Shown here: positions 1 through 8,108 of the stretch, one piece after another
Layout of the letters: every line of letters starts with the position of its first letter
How positions within the stretch are numbered: position 1 is the stretch's first letter
Source: JAEUQQ01 sp963697285
GTDB lineage: Bacteria; Acidobacteriota; Vicinamibacteria; Vicinamibacterales; JAFNAJ01
Length of the DNA stretch: 64,000 nt
Direction: 5' to 3'
Assembly: GCA_963697285.1 (NCBI GenBank)
Contig: CAVONI010000008.1
Span: forward strand, 169,140 to 233,139
Translations under genes and position numbers: made by a program
Notes under the pieces: model-generated
Databases searched by the model: none
What the model saw: only the letters and a program-made list of their open reading frames with translations
What the model was told of the DNA's origin: nothing

Positions 1-253
1 TGGCGCGTGCCGCCACATTGTCGTCGGGCACCAGCCACGGCGCGTCGGGCCGCAGCAGTTCCTGGGCGCCGAGGATGGCGGCGCGCGGCATCGTGCCGGT
101 CAGGACCGCCAGCGACCCGTCGTGCATGACGAGGATGGCGGCGCCGGCGGCGCTGTCACGGGCGTAGACGCGCCCGCGGCGGCCCACGAGCATGCCGCGG
201 GCTTCGGCCCACCGGGGCACGTCGGGAAGTTCGTCGAGCACGCGAGCATCCAC
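1..253 (-). CDS. Unrecognised protein, N-terminal part only
   Basis: An open frame enters from the left window edge on the - strand and starts at a GTG at 251-253, giving 84 residues. It reads VDARVLDELPDVPRW, then a segment containing GRRGRVYARD and LVMHDGSLAVLTG. Codon usage is like that of the neighbours (G/C in third positions). No in-frame ATG precedes the GTG closely, so the start is a best guess. It is divergent from the methyltransferase at 317, with 63 bases between the starts. I do not recognise the family; a small acyltransferase-type fold is possible but not shown. Confidence 0.45.
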   Translation of the reverse strand, partial: MDARVLDELPDVPRWAEARGMLVGRRGRVYARDSAAGAAILVMHDGSLAVLTGTMPRAAILGAQELLRPDAPWLVPDDNVAARA

Positions 254-316
254 AGGCCTGTCATTGTAGGGGCAGGCGGCGGAATCGTGCGCACGCCGCG
301 GCGCGTCCGAGATCTC

Positions 317-1027
317 ATGATGCGCCGGCAGTTCCCCGGGCGGGTCGCCCCCGCCCTCGTCTTCCTCTTCGTCTTCGTCGTCGTAGTCGGCAACTGGTAC
401 ACCCTCGACGCCCGGCGCGCGGTCCACCCTGTCACGGGCCGGCCGATCGCCGACGTGATGAGCCATCTCGGTGCCGACTGGCTCGACCGGACCGAGCGCG
501 AACGCGAAGAGGCGCCCTCGAAGGCCGTGGCGGCGCTGGGCCTCAGGCCGGGTGATGTCGTGGCCGATGTCGGCGCGGGCTCGGGCTACTACTCGGTGCT
601 GCTGTCACGCGCCGTCGGGGCCACGGGCAAGGTCTATGCGACCGACATCCAGCCCCAGATGCTCGACCTGCTGCGGCAGAAGCTCCGGCGCGAGCGGATC
701 ACGAACGTCGAGGCCGTCCTCGCGACCGAGACCGACCCTCGCCTTGCGGCTGCGTCGCTCGACGTCGCCATCCTGGTCGACGTCTACCACGAGCTGTCGT
801 ATCCGCAGGCCACCATGCGCTCGCTTGCGCGGGCACTCAAGCCCGGCGGACGGCTGGTGCTGGTCGAGTTCAGGAAAGAGGATCCGCGCGTTCCCATCCG
901 CGAGGAGCACAAGATGAGCGTCGACGAGGCGCGCCGCGAACTCGAGGCCGACGGTTTTCGCCTCGACCGGGTGATCGACGTGTTGCCCTGGCAGCACATC
1001 CTCGTGTTCGTCGCCGCTCCGGCCTGA
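317..1027 (+). CDS. Membrane-anchored class I SAM-dependent methyltransferase
   Basis: A 236-residue protein. Residues about 11-26 form one hydrophobic segment (APALVFLFVFVVVVG), probably an N-terminal anchor or uncleaved signal. The methyltransferase domain follows: motif I VVADVGAGSGYYS at about 81-93, the acidic strand-2 end VYATDIQP near 107-114, and LVDVYHEL near 153. These are the SAM-binding signatures of the UbiE-like class I family. The open frame continues upstream to 122, but that part runs over the divergent gene and lacks a sensible N-terminus, so I take the ATG at 317. The methyl acceptor cannot be read from the sequence. Similar anchored methyltransferases are common in acidobacteria. 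Confidence 0.8.
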   Translation: MMRRQFPGRVAPALVFLFVFVVVVGNWYTLDARRAVHPVTGRPIADVMSHLGADWLDRTEREREEAPSKAVAALGLRPGDVVADVGAGSGYYSVLLSRAVGATGKVYATDIQPQMLDLLRQKLRRERITNVEAVLATETDPRLAAASLDVAILVDVYHELSYPQATMRSLARALKPGGRLVLVEFRKEDPRVPIREEHKMSVDEARRELEADGFRLDRVIDVLPWQHILVFVAAPA

Positions 1028-1035
1028 CCGGCACC

Positions 1036-2214
1036 TCACCGCCCGTCGGTGATGGCGCGGATGCCGCGCGTCAGCCGCCGCATGCCTTCGACCACGGTGT
1101 CGCGCGCGAGGGCGCCGTACGACACGCGCAGCACGCATCCCGACGAGAGCCCGAATGCGCTCCCGGGGATGGCGGCCACACCGTGATCACGAATCAGGCG
1201 CTCGACGCATGCCAGGGGCGACAGCGGCGTCGCCACGCCGACGAGGGCGTAGAAGGCGCCCTGCACGGCTGGTACGTCGGCGACGTCTCTCACCTCGTCG
1301 AAGGCGTCGAACACCAGCCGACGCACGTCGCGCAGTGCGGCGACGTGCGGGGCCGAGTGCGCGCGCCCGACACGGAGCGCCCCGCACGCGGCGGCCTGCG
1401 AGACGAGCGGCGGACAAATCAGCAGCGTGTCCTGGATCTTGTTCACGGCCACCCAGAGCGACTCCGGAATCACCATGTAGCCGATGCGCCAGCTGGCGAA
1501 CCCGTAGGCCTTCGACAGCGAGAAAAGCGATACGGTGTGTGCTGCGGCACCGTCGATCGACCCCGGCGAGAAGTGCGTGGCACGGTCGTACGTGAAGTAC
1601 TCGTAGACCTCGTCGTGGACGTGGAAGATCCCGTGCCTGGCGCAGAGGGCGTTGAGCGCACGCAGATCGGCTTCGGGATACACGGCACCGCTGGGGTTGT
1701 TGGGCGAGATGGTCACGACCGCGCGGGTCCGCGCGGTGATCGCCGAGGCAATCGCGTCGAGGTCGAGCTGGTAGTCGTGGGTCGTCGCGACGGGCACCGG
1801 CACGGCCCCGGCCATGACGACCGCCATCTCGTGGTTGAAGTAGTAGGGCACGGGGAGGACGATCTCGTCTCCCGTGTCGGCGATCGCGAGGATGGCGTTC
1901 ATGAACGCCATGTTCCCGCCGGCCGTGACGACGATCCGGCTCCGTGGAGCGGTGACAATGCGGTTCTCTGCGGCGAGCTTGCCTTCGATCAGGCCCAGCA
2001 ACTCGGGCTCCCCTTCCACCGCACCGTAGCGATGCTCGGGGTTCTCGAGAAACGAGGTGACCGCCTCAGACGCCTCCCGGGGCGGGCCATACGAGACGAG
2101 TCCCTGACCCAGCGAGATCGCCCCAGGCGTCTCGCGCAGCCAGCGCGAGACGATGGGGATGATCGGATCCTGGACCAGGTGCATGCGGGCAGAGGGGCCG
2201 GGCGGCTGCAGCAT
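1036..2214 (-). CDS. PLP-dependent class I aminotransferase
   Basis: A 392-residue fold-type I aminotransferase. It shows the substrate-loop SPNNPSGAVYP (about 170-180), the cofactor Asp in HDEVYE (about 200-205), and the Schiff-base lysine K235 in SLSKAYGFASWRIGYM. A C-terminal arginine in VLRVSYG would bind the substrate carboxylate. Length and motif order fit the aspartate/aromatic aminotransferase superfamily (AspB-like); the amino donor is not deducible. An internal ATG at residue 11 (2184) is an alternative start. It converges with the methyltransferase at 317-1027, with 8 bases between stops. A tandem-repeat block separates it from the SpoU gene, so I do not place it in the catabolic island. 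Confidence 0.85.
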   Translation of the reverse strand: MLQPPGPSARMHLVQDPIIPIVSRWLRETPGAISLGQGLVSYGPPREASEAVTSFLENPEHRYGAVEGEPELLGLIEGKLAAENRIVTAPRSRIVVTAGGNMAFMNAILAIADTGDEIVLPVPYYFNHEMAVVMAGAVPVPVATTHDYQLDLDAIASAITARTRAVVTISPNNPSGAVYPEADLRALNALCARHGIFHVHDEVYEYFTYDRATHFSPGSIDGAAAHTVSLFSLSKAYGFASWRIGYMVIPESLWVAVNKIQDTLLICPPLVSQAAACGALRVGRAHSAPHVAALRDVRRLVFDAFDEVRDVADVPAVQGAFYALVGVATPLSPLACVERLIRDHGVAAIPGSAFGLSSGCVLRVSYGALARDTVVEGMRRLTRGIRAITDGR

Positions 2215-2242
2215 CCTGAAATCCTAACCTGTCGCGCAGGCG

Positions 2243-2373
2243 CCGCACCCGACCCGACGTGATCGCGTCGGGGCCGCACCCGACCCGGCGTGATCGCGTC
2301 GGGGCCGCACCCGACCCGGCGTGATCGCGTCGGGCCGCACCCGACCCGGCGTGATCGCGTCGGGGCCGCACCC
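2243..2373. repeat. Tandem repeat, four units of 30-31 bp
   Basis: Units begin at 2243, 2274, 2305 and 2335, each reading CCGCACCCGACCC followed by a purine and CGTGATCGCGTCGGG, with a partial fifth start at 2366-2373. Unit 1 carries one substitution and unit 3 lacks one G. The block lies between the convergent stop of SpoU and the upstream side of the aminotransferase. ORFs through it on both strands are products of the repeat, not genes. Confidence 0.9.
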
Positions 2374-2384
2374 CCGTGCGGCCC
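2363..2384. repeat. GGGCCGCAC-type palindrome, copy 1
   Basis: GGGCCGCAC, four C, then GTGCGGCCC: a perfect 9-bp stem. It is one of at least five copies of the same palindrome type in gene gaps of this window (others at 2419, 7084, 26126 and 27705), which suggests a small dispersed REP-like family. Confidence 0.7.
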
Positions 2385-2418
2385 GGACACGTCATCACCG
2401 GCCGCCGCACGGGCGCCC

Positions 2419-2441
2419 GGGCCGCGCGGGGGCGCGGTCCC
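2419..2441. repeat. GGGCCGCGC-type palindrome, copy 2
   Basis: GGGCCGCGC, then a G-run, then GCGCGGTCCC, followed by CTAC. The right arm ends on the stop codon of the SpoU gene, so it could also act as that gene's transcription end, although no U-run follows on the - strand. Confidence 0.6.
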
Positions 2442-3007
2442 TACGAGTTCATCCAGGCGGCGCGATACTTCCGAAGGAGTTCGTAGAGCACGACACCGCC
2501 AGCCGTGGCGACGTTCACCGAGTGCTTCGTGCCGAGCATCGGGAGGCGAACGAACGTGTCGGCGAGGTCGCGGGCCGCCGCTGACACGCCGTCCACCTCG
2601 TGACCGAACACGACGGCCACGGGGAAGCGCGGCTGCCAGTCGAAGAGGTCGATGGCGTGCGCGTGCGTCTCGACGACGGCGATTTCGTGGCCGGCGGCAC
2701 GGAGTTGGCCAATGGCATCAGCGACCGTGTCAGCGCCGGTCCATGCCTGCACCGCTTCGGCGCCGAGCGCCGTCTTGGCCAGGCGCGGATTTCCGGGACG
2801 GCCGGTGATGCCGCAGAGCCACAGGCGCTCGACGCGAACGGCATCGGCGGTGCGGAAGAAGGCGCCGACGTTGTAGAGACTGCGGATGTTGTCGAGGACG
2901 ACGGCCACGGGCAACGACGCGATGCGATCGTAGGTCGCCGATGGCGTCGTGGCCCGGAACGCCAGCGCATCTGACGCGTGGGTGCGGCGCGTGCTGGAGT
3001 CGGTCAC
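2441..3007 (-). CDS. SpoU/TrmH-family RNA 2'-O-methyltransferase
   Basis: The SPOUT methyltransferase motifs are all present: motif 1 LDNIRSLYNVGAFFRTADA with the catalytic-site Asn and Arg, motif 2 VVFGHEVDGVS, and motif 3 LPMLGTKHSVNVATAGGV, which forms the trefoil-knot SAM site. These enzymes methylate ribose 2'-OH in tRNA or rRNA; the target nucleotide is not evident. The frame stays open to 3175, but that extension covers the gntR promoter and has no family character. I therefore use the GTG at 3005-3007, which gives 188 residues, close to a minimal SpoU protein. It is divergent from gntR. Confidence 0.85.
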   Translation of the reverse strand: MTDSSTRRTHASDALAFRATTPSATYDRIASLPVAVVLDNIRSLYNVGAFFRTADAVRVERLWLCGITGRPGNPRLAKTALGAEAVQAWTGADTVADAIGQLRAAGHEIAVVETHAHAIDLFDWQPRFPVAVVFGHEVDGVSAAARDLADTFVRLPMLGTKHSVNVATAGGVVLYELLRKYRAAWMNS

Positions 3008-3116
3008 GCTGGTCGTTGCCCCTGGCGGCGATGCCGTCGACGGGAGTGTCAGCCTGGCTCGCTGGACGGCGAGATTACCGCGAATCCACCCGCACCGTGG
3101 TAGCACCGTGACAAGC

Positions 3117-3145
3117 TTGACACTCCCCGGTTGCACCCGTAGACT
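3117..3145 (+). promoter_or_regulatory. Promoter of the GntR regulator gene
   Basis: TTGACA at 3117-3122, a 17-bp spacer, then TAGACT at 3140-3145. Transcription would start near 3152, just before the TGTATACA box at 3158. The layout (-35, 17 bp, TAG-type -10, 12 bp, box) is repeated at the TonB promoter near 21.4 kb. Confidence 0.65.
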
Positions 3146-3157
3146 CCGCGAGACAGC

Positions 3158-3165
3158 TGTATACA
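3158..3165. promoter_or_regulatory. Putative GntR operator TGTATACA, autoregulatory site
   Basis: An 8-bp perfect palindrome in the context CTGTATACAA. It fits the T-N-G-T...A-C-N-A pattern typical of FadR-subfamily operators. It lies between the predicted transcription start and the first ATG of gntR, so a bound repressor would block transcription. Matching boxes occur at 21383 (one mismatch), 21459, 22712 and 57423. Confidence 0.65.
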
Positions 3166-3954
3166 ATGAAATCACTCGGAAAAAAGACGACAGCCTCCGC
3201 GAAAACTGTCAAGCCCTGGTCGAGCGCTGTGCAGGCGATGTGGCGCAATCACGAGCCCGGCAGCAGCACCAGCGACGCCATCTACGGCGCGCTGCGCCGG
3301 GCGATCGTCGACGGCACCATCCCTGCCGGCGAGCGGCTTGCCGAGAACCACCTCGCGGCGTTGTTCAAGCGGAGCCGCACGCCGATCCGCGAGGCCATCC
3401 TCCGCCTCGAATCAGAACGTCTCGCGGTGTACGTGCCGCGCCAGGGACTCGTGGTCGCCACGATCGGCCGCGAGGAGATTCTCGACATCTACGCGGTGCG
3501 CGAGATGCTCGACGGCCTGGCGGCGCGCCTGGCCGCGCAGGTGGCCTCACCCACCGATCTCGATCACCTGACGTGGCTCAGCAGCCGCGTCCGCGCGGCG
3601 GTCGACCGGGGCGACTTCAACAACGTGCTGGCCCTCAGCCTCGAGTTCCACGAGGGCGTCTGCCGCGTCGGGCGCAACACCGTGCTGCTGCACTTCATGC
3701 AGCAGGTGCACGACCGCGTCCGTCGGTTCAGGGGTTCGACGCTGACGTATCCGGGACGATCGCTCGAAGCCGTCGAGGAACACGACGCACTGCTCGAGGC
3801 CATTGGCCGGCGCGACTCCGAGGCGGCCGAACGCATCGCGCGGGGTCACATCCACCGCGCCATGCAGTTGCGGATTGCGATGCAGCAGGCCACGCCGGCC
3901 TCGCCCGTGACCGGGCTGCCCGAGACCCGAAACGGCACCGGCATCGACGACTGA
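3166..3954 (+). CDS. GntR-family (FadR/FCD subfamily) transcriptional regulator
   Basis: A 262-residue protein. The winged helix-turn-helix covers about 36-98, with the GntR signature AENHLAALFKRSRTPIREAI. An all-helical FCD ligand domain covers about 103-235; His162 (EFHEGV), His206 (EEHDAL) and His228 (GHIHRA) are placed like the metal-binding residues of FCD proteins, which commonly sense carboxylates. It is the only regulator of the adjoining catabolic island and converges on tcuA. Its own promoter holds a TGTATACA box, repeated before tcuB and two TonB receptors, so it probably represses these genes until a tricarboxylate-type inducer appears. The ATG at 3166 directly abuts the box and has no clear Shine-Dalgarno; ATG 3238 (residue 25) is a real alternative. 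Confidence 0.88.
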   Translation: MKSLGKKTTASAKTVKPWSSAVQAMWRNHEPGSSTSDAIYGALRRAIVDGTIPAGERLAENHLAALFKRSRTPIREAILRLESERLAVYVPRQGLVVATIGREEILDIYAVREMLDGLAARLAAQVASPTDLDHLTWLSSRVRAAVDRGDFNNVLALSLEFHEGVCRVGRNTVLLHFMQQVHDRVRRFRGSTLTYPGRSLEAVEEHDALLEAIGRRDSEAAERIARGHIHRAMQLRIAMQQATPASPVTGLPETRNGTGIDD

Positions 3955-4004
3955 CCCCACGAAACGTCGCGCTGCGCGGCGGCGCGATCCCCGCGGCATG
4001 CCGA

Positions 4005-5426
4005 TCAGGCCACGTAGCCCGCGTCGCGGGCGTGCTGCAATCCGTGCATCGCGGCCTGCCGTCCGGCACGCCGGCCGAATGACGTGCCAATCGCCATCCC
4101 GAACCCGGCCAGGTAGCCTCGGCCGAGGATGTTCCCCGCCATGATCTCGCCGGCCGCGAACACGTTCGCGAACGGCGCGTCGCCGACGCGCTGGACGAGG
4201 GCCGTCTCGTCGACGCCCACCCCGAGGTAGGTGAACGTGATCCCCGGCCTCAACGGGTACGCGTGGAACGGCGGCGTGTCGATGGGCCTCGCCCAGTGGG
4301 TCTTGGGAGGGTCCAGGCCTTCGGTGCGGCAGTCGTCCAGCACGCGATGGTCGAACCGGCCAGGCCTGACAGCGGCGTTGTAGGACCCGATCGTGCGCTC
4401 GAGCGCCCCGGCATCGAGGCCAAGGCGCCTGGCGAGTTCGTCGAGCGAGGGCGCCGAAATCGGTGGGTACATCGGCGGCACGAACGTGCCCATCGGCGGG
4501 CTGTCGATGATGACGTACGCAATCTGGTCGGGTTGCTGGGCCACGAGCCGGCCCCAGATGGCGTAGCGCTTCGGCCAGAACTCCTCGCCTTCGTCGTAGA
4601 AGCGTTCGGCCCGGTTGTTGACCACCACGCCCAGCGACACGCAATCGACGCGGGTCACGATGCCGGAATCGAACCGCGGCGATCGGGCGTCAATCGCCAC
4701 CGCGTGGCACTGGTCGGCCCTGCCGCACGTCGCGGCCCCATGGTCGATCAACTGCCGGAGCACGTGCCCATCGTCGAACGGCGTGCCGCGGATGAGAAAG
4801 TTGTCGGCCGCGGCCCCCCAGATCGATCGCAACCAGTCGATGTTCGCCTGGAAGCCTCCCGATGCGGCCACGACCGCTCCCGCATGGACGCGATGCTCGG
4901 CCCCATCCTGCCGGTAGACGACCGACTCGCACCGATCGCCGTCGATGTGCAGTTCGCGGACCTCGGCGTCGTAGCGGATGTCGACGCCCATCCGCTCGGC
5001 CGATCGGTAGTAGCCGTTCAGGAGTGACGTGCCGCCGCCGAGGAAGAACGCGTTCGTGCGCGACAGGTGCAGCGTGCCCGACAGCGATGGCTGGAAGCGG
5101 GCACCGTGCCTGACCATCCAGGTGGTGCAGTCGTTGGTGTCCCTGATCACCAGTCGCGCAAGCGCCTCGTTGGTCTCGCCGTGCGTCACCGCGACGAGGT
5201 CGTCCCAGAACTCGCGCTCGGGATACGCCTCGGTGAGGACGGCGGTGGGGTGCTCGTGCATGCACCGGAGGTTGCGCGTGTGGCGGCTGTTGCCGCCCCT
5301 GACCGCGCGGGGCGACGACTCGAGGACGAGCACCGACGCACCCATCTCGCGCGCAGACAAGGCCGCGCACAGCGCAGCGTTGCCGCCGCCGATCACCAGC
5401 ACGTCGTGGTAGTCGTGGACGGTCAC
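4005..5426 (-). CDS. tcuA: FAD-dependent tricarballylate dehydrogenase (TcuA-like)
   Basis: A 473-residue flavoprotein of the fumarate reductase/succinate dehydrogenase family. The FAD-binding VLVIGGGNAALCAAL motif is at about 10-24 and the acidic strand end at VLES. The stretch RGGNSRHTRNLRCMHE and the later SRTNAFFLGGGTSLLNGYYR are, from my knowledge of the family, hallmarks of TcuA, which oxidises tricarballylate to cis-aconitate in the cytoplasm. The C-terminal FAD segment AAGEIMAGNILGRGYLAG is present. In the known pathway TcuB re-oxidises its flavin, and a tcuB homologue lies at the other end of this island. It is the last gene of the - strand series, 37 bases after the tannase. A related 3-ketosteroid-dehydrogenase-type role is less likely given the motifs. 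Confidence 0.85.
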   Translation of the reverse strand: MTVHDYHDVLVIGGGNAALCAALSAREMGASVLVLESSPRAVRGGNSRHTRNLRCMHEHPTAVLTEAYPEREFWDDLVAVTHGETNEALARLVIRDTNDCTTWMVRHGARFQPSLSGTLHLSRTNAFFLGGGTSLLNGYYRSAERMGVDIRYDAEVRELHIDGDRCESVVYRQDGAEHRVHAGAVVAASGGFQANIDWLRSIWGAAADNFLIRGTPFDDGHVLRQLIDHGAATCGRADQCHAVAIDARSPRFDSGIVTRVDCVSLGVVVNNRAERFYDEGEEFWPKRYAIWGRLVAQQPDQIAYVIIDSPPMGTFVPPMYPPISAPSLDELARRLGLDAGALERTIGSYNAAVRPGRFDHRVLDDCRTEGLDPPKTHWARPIDTPPFHAYPLRPGITFTYLGVGVDETALVQRVGDAPFANVFAAGEIMAGNILGRGYLAGFGMAIGTSFGRRAGRQAAMHGLQHARDAGYVA

Positions 5427-5463
5427 AATCGGTCGACCTCGAGGCGCGGCGTGCAGGGCGACG

Positions 5464-7053
5464 TCAGGGGGCGCTGCACACGAAGTTGGCTTCGTCGTCT
5501 GTGCTGCCCGTGCCGGTGTACCTGGCGACCTGCGGGAACGCGCAGAGCGGACGGGTGCGCGTCACGACGTCGCCCTTCAGGCGCGATGCGACGATGCGCG
5601 ACGGCGCCTTGCCCTGCTCGACCCACTGCTCCATGGCCGTCACCATGTCGAAGTTGTTCGGACCGTCGCCTCCGCTGCAGTGACCCATGCCGGGCACCAT
5701 GAAGAGGCGCATCGAGTCGTGCACCTTCTCGACGCCGCCAAGCGCCTTCACGACGCTGTTGTAGTAGTTGATCGTGTTCATCGCCATGATGTTCGGATCG
5801 GCCCAGCCGTGGTACAGCAACAGCTTGCCGCCACGTCCGAAGAACGGCGCGAGGTTGGGATCGGTCGCCGCGGTCGTTGAGCCTTCCGCGTCGATCTTCC
5901 GCGCCAGCGCCAGTCCGGCTTCGGGATCGAACGTGCGGTAGTCCCACTTCGGATCCTTGAACACCACGTACGTCAGCAGGTCGATCTGTGTCGCACGGGG
6001 TTCGGGACCCGCCTGCGTATCCCAGCTCAACTCCGTGCCAGGCGCCAGGCCAGGGAAGACGACCTCACCGGTGCTGGGCACCGTGGCAGGCGCGTACAGC
6101 ATGCGTGCCGTCGCCACCTGCTTCGTCGTGAGGCAGGTCGGCGCGTCGGCCCCCGGACACGCCAGCACGCCGGGATCGAAGCGGCACGCGCGCGGATCCT
6201 CGAGCACGCCGTCGGCGACGCCGTCGAGGCGATCGCACGCCTGCACGACGGCCGTGTGCAGCAGCGGGTACTTGCTGGCCGGAATCGTCGATTCGGGATC
6301 CTTGTGCACCGCCTGCTGGACGATGATGTGCGCCACCTTCTGGTTCACCCAGTTGTTGGCGGGCGCCCCGGCGATGATGCCGTCGAAGTCCTCGGGGAAG
6401 CGCTGTGCCTCCTTGAGCCCCTGCTTCCCGCCAGACGAGCAGCCGTTCCAGTACGAGAACGTCGGCGCGCTGCCGAAGTGCGCCTTGATGATGGCCTTCG
6501 ACTGCACCGCCGTCAGGTGCACCGCCCGCCAGGCGAAGTCGATCAGCTTCTCGGGCTGACCCAGGGCGAAGGCGCCGCTGTCACCGCGATGGCCAGTGTC
6601 GGTGCTCGCCGTGGCGTAGCCGCGCGCGAGCGCACGCGACATCGCGGGGTAGCTGATCGATCCCGTCCAGCCTCCGTTGCCGACCGCCTGGAACCTGCCG
6701 TTCCAGCCAGACAGCGGCAACCACACCTCCATGCCAATAGACGAAGACGGCGTGGGCGTCAGGGTCGCGACCACGCGGCAGAACGCGGGCAGGCCCTTGT
6801 AGAGCGCCGCGGCCCCTGCCTGCGAGTTCGTCGCGGGAGGCGCCGGCACGAACGCCCCGGCGGGCACGACGGTCGCCGAGTCCACGGTCATCTGCGGGGC
6901 GCTGTACTTCGTGACGGCGTCGCACGCAGACGCAGCAGGCGCCTGCGCCCACGCGGATGCCGCGCGGCCTGACACGCACGCGAGCGCGACCAGCAACCCG
7001 ACCACGTGCACGTGGAGTGAGCGGCGCGCGGGCGAGACGGATGGAACGGGCAT
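5464..7053 (-). CDS. Secreted tannase/feruloyl esterase family esterase
   Basis: A 529-residue exported esterase. The signal peptide runs to about residue 37 (hydrophobic HVVGLLVALACV, then AWAQ). The fold is the tannase family: nucleophile in NGCSSGGKQG (about 203-211), acid in LLLYHGWADPNI, and histidine in PGMGHCSGGDG. This gives the CS-D-HC arrangement in which a disulphide joins the Ser and His loops. Known members cleave gallate, ferulate or related esters; the substrate here is not fixed by sequence. I start at ATG 7053 because AAAGGA lies 6 bases upstream and the signal then begins cleanly; the frame is open to 7092. A close relative of this enzyme forms the C-terminal half of the fusion at 9386-12442. 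Confidence 0.88.
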   Translation of the reverse strand: MPVPSVSPARRSLHVHVVGLLVALACVSGRAASAWAQAPAASACDAVTKYSAPQMTVDSATVVPAGAFVPAPPATNSQAGAAALYKGLPAFCRVVATLTPTPSSSIGMEVWLPLSGWNGRFQAVGNGGWTGSISYPAMSRALARGYATASTDTGHRGDSGAFALGQPEKLIDFAWRAVHLTAVQSKAIIKAHFGSAPTFSYWNGCSSGGKQGLKEAQRFPEDFDGIIAGAPANNWVNQKVAHIIVQQAVHKDPESTIPASKYPLLHTAVVQACDRLDGVADGVLEDPRACRFDPGVLACPGADAPTCLTTKQVATARMLYAPATVPSTGEVVFPGLAPGTELSWDTQAGPEPRATQIDLLTYVVFKDPKWDYRTFDPEAGLALARKIDAEGSTTAATDPNLAPFFGRGGKLLLYHGWADPNIMAMNTINYYNSVVKALGGVEKVHDSMRLFMVPGMGHCSGGDGPNNFDMVTAMEQWVEQGKAPSRIVASRLKGDVVTRTRPLCAFPQVARYTGTGSTDDEANFVCSAP

Positions 7054-7083
7054 GGAGGGTCCTTTCGGGTTCGGCTGAGGGGC

Positions 7084-7105
7084 GGGCCGCACTGCGGTGC
7101 GGCCC
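7084..7105. repeat. GGGCCGCAC-type palindrome, copy 3
   Basis: GGGCCGCAC, TGCG, GTGCGGCCC: a perfect 9-bp stem in the 58-base gap between the dihydroxyphthalate-decarboxylase-like gene and the tannase gene. In mRNA of the - strand operon it would form a hairpin just upstream of the tannase ribosome-binding site. It could be an attenuator or an mRNA-stability element, or only a dispersed repeat. Confidence 0.65.
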
Positions 7106-7111
7106 CCACAA

Positions 7112-8080
7112 TCACAGCGAGCCGGTGACGTCGTTGAACAACTCGTCGACGGAGAACCGCCGCGTAATCAGTTTCTGCTGGAGCGCGTACTCGACGGCGA
7201 GCTCGAGGCTGCGTCGGTTCGCTTCGATCCCGTACGGCGTCTCGGCAGCAGAGGTACCATCCGGCAGGGGCGCAGAGGCCTTGCTCTGGCGAAGCAACCG
7301 GTAGACCTCGCGCACGACGTCAGGGCGGCTGCGCGTCAGCGACTCCCGAACGACCACCATGTGGTTCACCTGCACGGCGCGATGCTTCGCGTGCCAGGCC
7401 GACGCGGCGGCCGCGGGGTCTGGCAGGATCGTCCTGATGCGCGGATCGTCGGGAAGCGGAGTCATGATGGCGGCGTCGATCTGGCCTGCCAGCAGCAGGC
7501 CCAACAGGTCGCTTCCCGCGGGCGCACGCTCGACCGATGGCGGGTCGGAGTACTCGGCGACATGCGGGTCCTCGTACGTCACCCAGCGCACACCGTCGAA
7601 GTTCACGCCGAAGTCGTTCTCGAGCACCCCGCGCGCCCACATGCCTGTCGTGGTGGTGTACGAACGCGCGCCGATCCGCTTGCCCGCCAGGTCAGTTGGC
7701 CGCATCAGACCTCGCGCCGCGTTGTAGACGACGTACTGCGCCTGGAAGCGGCTGAACATGACGGCGGGCATCAGCACGAGCGGCTTGCCTGCTGCCTTGG
7801 CGATGAGGAACGTGGCAATGGCGAGTTCCGACACGTCGAACTCGAGGTCACGCACGGTTCGCTTGAACGCCGTGTTCGGGACCGCGACGTCGGCGAACTG
7901 GAGAGCCACGAGAGGCGAGGTGACCGCGCCGGATTTCAGCGCTCTCGTGTCGGGATACGTGCCCATCATCGCCGTGAGCACCAGTGGCGCAGTCGTCTGC
8001 CCGGCCGCGCGCCTGGGCATCAGCACGGGCCAGGCCCCGAGAAGGGCCATGCTCGCCAGCATCTCGCGTCGCGTCGTCAT
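7112..8080 (-). CDS. Tat-exported 4,5-dihydroxyphthalate decarboxylase-like protein
   Basis: A 322-residue protein with a twin-arginine signal (MTTRREMLASM, hydrophobic stretch, then RRAAGQ). The mature part has a type 2 periplasmic-binding fold: the start PLVLTAMMGTYPDTRAL, the middle DLAGKRIGARSYTTTTGMW and LLLAGQIDAAIMTPLPDD resemble the 4,5-dihydroxyphthalate decarboxylase family, which shares this fold with NMT1/THI5 binding proteins. It may be a decarboxylase or a solute-binding protein; a Tat signal favours a periplasmic role. No ABC permease lies nearby. The ATG at 8080 is chosen over 8098 because the twin arginines then sit at the correct distance. It follows the MFS gene by 28 bases. 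Confidence 0.7.
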   Translation of the reverse strand: MTTRREMLASMALLGAWPVLMPRRAAGQTTAPLVLTAMMGTYPDTRALKSGAVTSPLVALQFADVAVPNTAFKRTVRDLEFDVSELAIATFLIAKAAGKPLVLMPAVMFSRFQAQYVVYNAARGLMRPTDLAGKRIGARSYTTTTGMWARGVLENDFGVNFDGVRWVTYEDPHVAEYSDPPSVERAPAGSDLLGLLLAGQIDAAIMTPLPDDPRIRTILPDPAAAASAWHAKHRAVQVNHMVVVRESLTRSRPDVVREVYRLLRQSKASAPLPDGTSAAETPYGIEANRRSLELAVEYALQQKLITRRFSVDELFNDVTGSL

Positions 8081-8108
8081 CGGTCGGCCTCCGGTCATCG
8101 AGCCCCCG

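Noticed and set aside
1036..2214. The aminotransferase as a FumI-like part of the catabolic island
   Set aside because: It is a class I enzyme while the fumonisin aminotransferase is, to my knowledge, of class III, and it is separated from the island by repeats and the SpoU gene.
2441..3175. The 244-residue version of the SpoU protein
   Set aside because: Its first 56 residues are the reverse of the gntR promoter and have no methyltransferase character.
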